Part shown: positions 59,516-64,000 of the stretch, in pieces
How the letters are laid out: every line of letters begins with the position of its first letter
How positions within the stretch are numbered: position 1 is the stretch's first letter
Assembly (NCBI RefSeq): GCF_928391935.1
Contig: NZ_CAKMTD010000002.1
Location: forward strand, 1 to 64,000
Source: Rothia nasimurium
GTDB taxonomy: Bacteria > Actinomycetota > Actinomycetes > Actinomycetales > Micrococcaceae
Direction: 5' to 3'
Length of the DNA stretch: 64,000 nt
Program-made: the position numbers and the translations under genes
Notes under the pieces: model-generated
Database searches by the model: none
What the model saw: the letters and a program-made list of their open reading frames with translations, nothing else
What the model was told of the DNA's origin: nothing

Positions 59516-59644
59516 GCCGCCCGCCCGTGATACCGGGCATACTTCCCCCTCAAACCGCCCAAGAAACCACATCACCGCACAGATTTGCATACACTAGCAG
59601 TCTGTGCACGCGCACAAAACCCACACAAACCCACAAGGAACCCC

Positions 59645-60913
59645 ATGAAAAAGATTCCTCTGCTCGTGTGGATCATCGTCGCAATCCTTGGCGGTATCCT
59701 CATCGGCTCAACCACACCCGGCCTCATCTCAGGTATCAACGGCGCCCTCGGCACCTCCCTGCCCACCGACGTCATCGTCCAGCTCTTCGTGAGCTTCTCC
59801 ACCCTCTTCAGCGCCTTCCTCAGCTTCACCATCCCGCTGATCATCATCGGCTTCATCGTCCCCGGTATCGGCTCCCTCGCCAAGGGTGCCGGGAAACTCT
59901 TGGGCACCACCGTCGCCCTCTCCTACCTCTCCTCTATCGCAGCAGGCTTCCTGGCCGTCACCGTCGCCCACCTGCTCTACCCCATCATCCTCAAGGGCCA
60001 GCAGCTCACCGTCTTCGACAACCCCGAAGAATCCCTGTCAGCCGGTTACCTCTCCTTCACCCTTGACCCCATCATGTCGGTCATGAGCGCCCTGATCCTG
60101 GCCTTCATCCTCGGCCTTGGAATCTCCGGCCTTCGCACGAAAACAATGCTCGGAATCTTCCAGGACTTCCAGACCATCATCGAAAAGCTCCTGGGCTACG
60201 TCATCATCCCCCTACTTCCCGTCCACATCGTCGGCGTCTTCGCCAACATGACCCTAGCCGGCCAGGTCGGCCAGATCCTCGCGGTCTTCGGCAAGGTCTT
60301 CATCATGGTGCTGATCCTGCACTGGGTCATGCTGGCAATCCAGTACACCGTCGCCGGGGCCGTCTCTAAGCGCAACCCCATCACCATGCTGCGCGGTATG
60401 CTGCCGGCCTACTTCACCGCCATCGGCACCCAGTCCTCAGCCGCCACCATCCCCGTGACCGTGGCGTCCGCCAAGAAGGTGGGTATCAAGGGCAAGATCG
60501 TGGACTTCGCTATCCCCCTCTGCGCCACCATCCACCTCTCAGGCTCCATGATCACCATTACCTCCTGCTCAGTGGCCGTGGTGTATATGACCAGCGGCTC
60601 CCTCAGCTTCACCGCCATGATTCCCGTAGTTCTGGTGCTGGGCCTGATGATGGTTGCCGCCCCCGGTGTGCCCGGCGGCGCTGTGATGACAGCTATCGGC
60701 CTGCTGCAGTCCATGCTGGGCTTCGACGAGTCCATGATCGCCCTCATGATCGCCCTCTACCTGGCCCAGGACTCCTTCGGCACCGCCACCAACGTCACCG
60801 GCGACGCCGCCATCGCCTCCCTCACCGAGCGCGTAGCTAAGGCCTTCGGTGCGGACGAGGACGACCTGCCCGAGACCGACGAGCTCGACGGCAGCCTGGC
60901 AGCAGCCCACTAA
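59645..60913 (+). CDS. Dicarboxylate/amino acid:cation symporter (DAACS)
   Basis: The 422-residue membrane protein has about eight helices and the family hallmarks TAIGTQSSAATIPVT near residue 260 (serine-rich re-entrant loop), IPLCATIHLSGS, and QDSFGTATNVTGDA near the C-terminus (the NxTGD substrate-binding motif). It imports glutamate, aspartate, serine/threonine or C4-dicarboxylates with Na+ or H+; which one cannot be told. The ATG at 59645 has AAGGA upstream. A small membrane protein gene follows after 25 bases and is probably co-transcribed. Confidence 0.9.
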   Translation: MKKIPLLVWIIVAILGGILIGSTTPGLISGINGALGTSLPTDVIVQLFVSFSTLFSAFLSFTIPLIIIGFIVPGIGSLAKGAGKLLGTTVALSYLSSIAAGFLAVTVAHLLYPIILKGQQLTVFDNPEESLSAGYLSFTLDPIMSVMSALILAFILGLGISGLRTKTMLGIFQDFQTIIEKLLGYVIIPLLPVHIVGVFANMTLAGQVGQILAVFGKVFIMVLILHWVMLAIQYTVAGAVSKRNPITMLRGMLPAYFTAIGTQSSAATIPVTVASAKKVGIKGKIVDFAIPLCATIHLSGSMITITSCSVAVVYMTSGSLSFTAMIPVVLVLGLMMVAAPGVPGGAVMTAIGLLQSMLGFDESMIALMIALYLAQDSFGTATNVTGDAAIASLTERVAKAFGADEDDLPETDELDGSLAAAH

Positions 60914-60938
60914 ATCCCTGGCAAACGAAAGGCCCACC

Positions 60939-61109
60939 ATGACCCCAGCACGCCGCAAACTAATCGGCAATATCTTCCTGGTTCTGACCCTCATGTTCAC
61001 GGTGACAGCCCTGAGCCAGGGCGGCCTCTGGTGGGCCGCTGTAACCGTCAGCGCAGCCGTCACCCTCTGGGGTATCGGAACGAAGAGCAACCACAAGGAC
61101 GCCCTCTAG
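60939..61109 (+). CDS. Small membrane protein, 56 residues
   Basis: This is an unrecognised small protein with two hydrophobic helices (about residues 8-24 and 29-46) and a polar C-terminus (GTKSNHKDAL). The ATG at 60939 has GAAAGG at good distance. It lies 25 bases behind the symporter and before a terminator, so it probably belongs to the same transcript. A role as an accessory to the symporter is possible but only suggested by position. Confidence 0.6.
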   Translation: MTPARRKLIGNIFLVLTLMFTVTALSQGGLWWAAVTVSAAVTLWGIGTKSNHKDAL

Positions 61110-61128
61110 CGCCGCCCCAGAAGAAGGA

Positions 61129-61217
61129 GGGGCGGGCACCTACCCCACCGGTAGGCGTCCGCCCCCTTCTTGTGAAGACAGCGAAGCCCGCCCCAGCAAT
61201 ACGCTGGGGCGGGCTTT
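61129..61217. terminator. Two hairpins between the symporter operon and the response regulator
   Basis: A bipartite hairpin (GGGGCGG and CCTACC arms, 61129-61165) is followed by a strong stem AAGCCCGCCCCAGC with its complement (61184-61216), with TTT and CTTCG tails. Together they terminate the convergent transcripts. Confidence 0.8.
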
Positions 61218-61240
61218 GCTCTGCGCTTTAGGGTCTGCCC

Positions 61241-61855
61241 TTATTGGACCTGCTTGACGATGGTTTCGGCAACCTCACGCATGGAGAGGCGGCGGTCCAT
61301 GGAGGTCTTCTGGATCCAGCGGAAGGCCTCGGGCTCGCTCAGACCCATCTTGGTCATGAGCAGGGACTTGGCGCGATCAACCAGCTTGCGGGTTTCGAAC
61401 TGTTCCTTGATGTTAGCTACTTCGTCTTGCAGGGCCCGGATCTGTTCGTAGCGGCTGATGGCTACCTCAATGGCGGGGATGAGGTCGTTGGGGGTGAAGG
61501 GTTTGACGACGTAGGCCATTGCCCCTGCCTCGGTGGCGCGGTCGACGAGCTCTTTCTGGCTGAAGGCGGTGAGTAGCACGACGGGGGCTAGCTGCTTCTC
61601 GTTGATGAGGCCAGCTGCTTCAATGCCGTCCATGATGGGCATGTTGACGTCCATGAGGACGAGGTCGGGCTGGTGTTCTTCTGCCAGCTCGACGGCTTTC
61701 TGGCCGTTGTCGGTTTCGGCAACGACGGTGAAGCCCTGGTCTTTGAGGATTTCGACGATATCGAGGCGGATGAGGGCCTCGTCTTCTGCGACGACGACGG
61801 TGCGTGCCGGCTGCGGTTCGTGGTTCTCGGGCTCCTGGGTGGTCTGCTCTGACAT
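61241..61855 (-). CDS. ANTAR-domain response regulator (PdtaR-like)
   Basis: The 204-residue protein has an N-terminal receiver domain (VVVAEDEALIRLDIVEIL near residue 20, phospho-acceptor Asp in LVLMDVNMPIMDG near residue 69, Lys in YVVKPF). A C-terminal ANTAR RNA-binding domain follows (RAKSLLMTKMGLSEPEAFRWIQKTSM). ANTAR regulators prevent transcription termination by binding paired hairpins in RNA. The order matches mycobacterial PdtaR, which is paired with the PdtaS kinase elsewhere. The ATG at 61855 has AAGGAG upstream. No kinase is adjacent. Confidence 0.92.
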   Translation of the reverse strand: MSEQTTQEPENHEPQPARTVVVAEDEALIRLDIVEILKDQGFTVVAETDNGQKAVELAEEHQPDLVLMDVNMPIMDGIEAAGLINEKQLAPVVLLTAFSQKELVDRATEAGAMAYVVKPFTPNDLIPAIEVAISRYEQIRALQDEVANIKEQFETRKLVDRAKSLLMTKMGLSEPEAFRWIQKTSMDRRLSMREVAETIVKQVQ

Positions 61856-62030
61856 CCCTGCTCCTTTTGGGTCGTATCGGCTGCGTGTCTATTGGGTTGT
61901 GTGTCTTACCCCTTATTTTGACATGTGTTTTAAGATTTATGGTGTTTCCTGTCAGGTGATTATGGGAACGTCTGGCGTCGATTGGCGCAACCGCCCTCTC
62001 ACCGTGTAAGGTAGAAGAGCTTTACCGCTT

Positions 62031-62113
62031 GCCCAAGTGGCGGAATTGGCAGACGCGCCGCACTCAAAATGCGGTTCTTCGGAGTGTGGGTTCGAGTCCC
62101 ACCTTGGGCACCA
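62031..62113 (+). tRNA. tRNA-Leu (anticodon CAA)
   Basis: The acceptor arms GCCCAAG and CTTGGGC pair and are followed by A and an encoded CCA. The anticodon loop CTCAAAA in the stem CCGCA/TGCGG gives anticodon CAA (codon UUG). The T-arm has GGGTTCGAGTCCC, and a long variable arm (TTCTTCGGAGT region) identifies a class II tRNA. Confidence 0.93.
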
Positions 62114-62140
62114 CAAAACGCCTAGTCAGGGCGATATAAA

Positions 62141-62170
62141 CCCTCTCCTGTTGACAGGAGAGGGTTTTTT
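62141..62170 (+). terminator. Terminator behind tRNA-Leu
   Basis: CCCTCTCCTGT pairs with ACAGGAGAGGG and is followed by TTTTTT, 27 bases beyond the tRNA. Confidence 0.92.
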
Positions 62171-62214
62171 GACATGGTAGAGATGAAGCCAGAAGAAAAG
62201 GATAAGCCACTGCT

Positions 62215-62427
62215 ATGGAACTAACCTGTGCTGACGTCCAAAAAATCTTCGATGGGGTCAAGCACCTTATCCCTAAAAAACGCCATCAAGATATCAAAGA
62301 TTTCCTCTTTGTAGGGGAACCAATTATGGCTATGGATTTCATCAAAAATTCCTTCATCTATGATGGGACTCCCATCCCAGAGGAATTCCAAGATACGATC
62401 GGCACTTGGGAAAACCGTATGTTTTGA
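62215..62427 (+). CDS. MafI-like small immunity protein (copy 1)
   Basis: This 70-residue acidic cytoplasmic protein has the layout IKDFLFVGEPIMAMDFI followed by GTPIPEEFQDTIG. It resembles MafI-type immunity proteins of polymorphic toxin systems (an ALE/AMDF helix after a V/GE turn, then PIxxE). The gene at 62645 encodes a second, diverged copy (LLFVGEEGIAIDFM). It is AT-richer than the core genes. The ATG at 62215 has AAGGA about 12 bases upstream. A short in-frame tail (MKPEEKDKPLLWN, 62183-62224) overlaps its start and could be the last trace of a toxin gene. Confidence 0.55.
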   Translation: MELTCADVQKIFDGVKHLIPKKRHQDIKDFLFVGEPIMAMDFIKNSFIYDGTPIPEEFQDTIGTWENRMF

Positions 62428-62461
62428 CCTCAGAAGAATAGCTAGCAGCACTAGCCGGGGC

Positions 62462-62496
62462 GGGCGGGCCTGTGAAGATTCCAGGACCAAATCTTG
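62462..62496 (+). repeat. 35-bp direct repeat, copy 1
   Basis: It matches 63366-63400 at 30 of 35 positions (GGGCGGGC...GATTCCA.GACCAAATCT). It covers the start of the toxin-tail remnant. Confidence 0.6.
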
Positions 62497-62637
62497 TGTT
62501 CAGCCGTGGATTCATTCGTAGGGGAATTGAGCGAGCAGGCGTTATCTAGGCAGCCTTCCCTGGGAGAAGAAGGTATTAAAATCGTTACGGCAAAAGGTGC
62601 AAGACCGTCTGCTGTTACTCCACACCAAGAGAGATGA
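62472..62637 (+). pseudogene. Frameshifted toxin-tail remnant between two immunity genes
   Basis: From a GTG at 62472 one frame reads VKIPGPNLVFSRGFIRRG and on to a TAG at 62547. Two bases out of frame, reading continues GEEGIKIVTAKGARPSAV to a TGA at 62635, seven bases before the next immunity gene. The two pieces together look like the C-terminal part of a larger protein with one frameshift. Position suggests a toxin C-terminal domain. No upstream toxin body is present and no toxin family can be named. A weak second copy of the first few residues (VRIPRPNLVL) lies at 63376. Confidence 0.4.
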
Positions 62638-62644
62638 GGCCCCA

Positions 62645-62881
62645 ATGTCCCCGGCTATCACCTCAGATGAGGAACGCATACACGCAGCTGCAGAAGAGAT
62701 GTTAGACATCCTAAAAGAATTTCTTCCAAAGATTCTGCTAGAAGAAATTTCAGTGTTGCTGTTCGTTGGGGAAGAAGGCATAGCCATTGACTTTATGGTG
62801 CCCTATTACAAAGCTTCCAACGTTAAGCTATCCCAAGGCTCACTGGACTCCATTGCAGAGCTGCACGAGCTTTTTCTTTAG
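62645..62881 (+). CDS. MafI-like small immunity protein (copy 2)
   Basis: This 78-residue acidic protein shares the core LLFVGEEGIAIDFM and the overall helix pattern with the 70-residue protein at 62215. A longer N-terminal helix (SDEERIHAAAEEMLDILKEFLP) precedes the core. The ATG at 62645 follows GAGG and lies seven bases behind the stop of the toxin-tail remnant, the usual toxin-immunity spacing. A start at 62597 would run through the remnant and is rejected. The immunity role is inference from context and shape. Confidence 0.55.
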   Translation: MSPAITSDEERIHAAAEEMLDILKEFLPKILLEEISVLLFVGEEGIAIDFMVPYYKASNVKLSQGSLDSIAELHELFL

Positions 62882-62969
62882 ATTCTTGAAAAGCCCTGCA
62901 CCTGAAACAACCCTTGCTTAGAAACACCCAGAAAAGGTAACTAGCTCATTTGTGCTAACAACAACGGTT

Positions 62970-63152
62970 TTAGTCATGACGGTTGCCTGCTTTGAGGTGC
63001 AGTGCCAAAGTTGCTGCATTACCTGCAGCCAAGACTCCCCAGAGAACCGCCATACCGGTGTTGCCCTGACTAATCTGCAAAAGGACCAGCGTCACTGAAA
63101 GCACCAGAATTGCAATATTGAGGGCAATCAGCCCTTTTCTACTCTGTTTCAT
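62970..63152 (-). CDS. Small two-helix membrane protein, 60 residues
   Basis: This unrecognised protein has a basic N-terminus (MKQSRKG), two hydrophobic helices (about residues 8-26 and 32-50) separated by SQGNTG, and a polar end. The ATG at 63152 has AGGTAA upstream. It stands alone on the minus strand between the immunity genes and a terminator-rich gap. Its size and shape are typical of orphan actinobacterial membrane proteins; no function can be given. Confidence 0.5.
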   Translation of the reverse strand: MKQSRKGLIALNIAILVLSVTLVLLQISQGNTGMAVLWGVLAAGNAATLALHLKAGNRHD

Positions 63153-63525
63153 GGAGTTACCTATCTACTTATGGGGGAAGGGCCGCCCCGAAATGCCAGC
63201 CGAATTCAAACGCCCCGCCCCAATAATAACTTCAAACCCCAGCCCAAGAGCCCCTACCGAACCCCGTTCGATAGGGGCTCTTGCTCTACCCACAGTAGAA
63301 ACACGTGACCGATACCAGCCCTGAGAACACAGGCATAAAAAACCCGCCCACCCCTTTTTTGGGGTGGGCGGGCTGGTGAGGATTCCAAGACCAAATCTGG
63401 TTTTGATCTTGTGGTTCCTGCGGTGGTTCGATTCAAAACCAGATCATCAGGCCTTGAATCACCACTACCAGTCTACACCGGCTAGGCAGGTCTGATAGAC
63501 AGGTTACTTAAGATGTAGGGGTTTC
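63153..63525. other. Terminator-rich gap with repeat copy 2
   Basis: No gene is seen in these 373 bp. The gap holds a hairpin (63245-63283, CAAGAGCCCCTA with complement) and a minus-strand terminator (63343-63372, 12-bp GC stem, TTTTTT). It also holds the second copy of the 35-bp repeat (63366-63400) and a 12-bp inverted repeat, ATCTGGTTTTGA with TCAAAACCAGAT (63395-63406 and 63433-63444). This mix looks like decayed or rearranged sequence. Confidence 0.6.
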
Positions 63526-63984
63526 TTAGGCCGATTCAGCCAGGGCTTTGAGGGCCTGCAGGCCCCGGTCGAAGTCAGCCCCGATCCGCTTCTGCATGTT
63601 AAAGACCTTGAACATTACCTTCATCATCAGGTTCTGCTCCCCGCTCATAGACCAGGCCACGACGGTACCTTCACCGGTTTCCTGCAGCTTGAAGTGGCTC
63701 CGATTCTCAGCCTTCCAGGGCTTGAGGAACTCAATATCGATTTCAACCAGGTCAGGCTCAACCGTAGCAACGGTCATGCGGCCCTCCCCTGCCTGCTTGT
63801 TGCCCTGCCAGTCCATGCGGGCGCCAACGCCTCGCTCAGCCCCTGAATAGGTCTGCTTCATGGCCGGGTCCAGGGCCTGCCAGGGGGACCAGCCCTCCCA
63901 GGCGTGCAGGTCTTCAATGAGGGAGCGCACCCGGTCTACCGGGGCTTTAATAACAATGGTGCGAGTGAGAAAGGTTTCTACCAT
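63526..63984 (-). CDS. SRPBCC family protein
   Basis: The 152-residue protein has the START/polyketide-cyclase-like fold pattern: TRTIVIKAPVDRVRSLIEDLHAWEGWSPW at residues 7-35, then alternating beta strands and a long C-terminal helix (DFDRGLQALKALAES). Such proteins bind lipophilic ligands; the ligand is unknown. The ATG at 63984 lies seven bases behind TAAACT without a ribosome site, so it is probably leaderless. The upstream neighbour is outside the window. Confidence 0.8.
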   Translation of the reverse strand: MVETFLTRTIVIKAPVDRVRSLIEDLHAWEGWSPWQALDPAMKQTYSGAERGVGARMDWQGNKQAGEGRMTVATVEPDLVEIDIEFLKPWKAENRSHFKLQETGEGTVVAWSMSGEQNLMMKVMFKVFNMQKRIGADFDRGLQALKALAESA

Positions 63985-64000
63985 AGGGGCCAGTTTACTG

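Noticed and set aside
63395-63444. tRNA-like T-arm (GGTTCGATTC) and inverted repeat as a tRNA gene
   Set aside because: No acceptor stem, anticodon arm or D-arm can be folded around it. The 12-bp inverted repeat explains the symmetry better.

Overview
The window looks like a chromosomal segment of a high-GC Gram-positive actinobacterium of the Micrococcaceae, most likely Rothia or a close relative. The basis is gene order and protein type: a tkt-tal-zwf-opcA-pgl-secG-tpiA-pgk-gap-whiA-yvcK-rapZ-uvrC run, WhiA, OpcA, an ANTAR response regulator, a four-domain S1 protein, GTG starts and several probable leaderless starts. The genus is inference; no 16S gene is present.

Layout. 1-743: the start of an IS256-type insertion sequence that truncates an AbiEi-like gene, then a 61-bp hairpin repeat. 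749-18164: core metabolism and regulation. ctaB diverges from the pentose-phosphate operon (tkt, tal, zwf, opcA, pgl), which converges on the glycolytic operon (gap, pgk, tpiA, secG) and the whiA/yvcK/rapZ/uvrC group. 18230-30978: plsC, uvrA, a 66-bp inverted-end repeat pair, a metallo-hydrolase, a sortase-anchored Rib-like surface protein, D-lactate dehydrogenase, a secreted lipoprotein peptidase, formate-THF ligase and a CDF-like membrane protein. 31072-41899: the accessory part. It has an asymmetric ABC exporter preceded by a 17-codon leader ORF and an intrinsic terminator, a DUF3516-type helicase, an AT-rich NERD nuclease-SF1 helicase islet, and an M3 peptidase. 42188-61855: a proline iminopeptidase-like hydrolase, SdpI, a TerC exporter behind a yybP-ykoY (Mn2+) riboswitch, an MFS transporter, uvrB, a BCCT transporter, coaE, yigZ, a Pit phosphate transporter with a Pho-box-like promoter, rpsA, polA, a thioesterase, a DAACS symporter and a PdtaR-like regulator. 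62031-63984: tRNA-Leu(CAA), followed by two small MafI-like immunity genes around a frameshifted toxin-tail remnant, then a small membrane protein and an SRPBCC protein.

How it fits together. tkt/tal/zwf/opcA/pgl supply NADPH and pentoses, and gap/pgk/tpiA run lower glycolysis. RapZ, YvcK and WhiA form the usual cell-envelope/division regulatory trio. UvrA, UvrB, UvrC and PolA together give complete nucleotide-excision repair apart from UvrD and ligase. The best candidates for something not routinely described are: the leader-peptide attenuator joined to an ABC exporter whose one half lacks a Walker A motif; the single-gene NERD-helicase islet with its promoter inside an inverted repeat; the orphan toxin/immunity remnants beside tRNA-Leu; and several small repeat families shared between distant intergenic regions.
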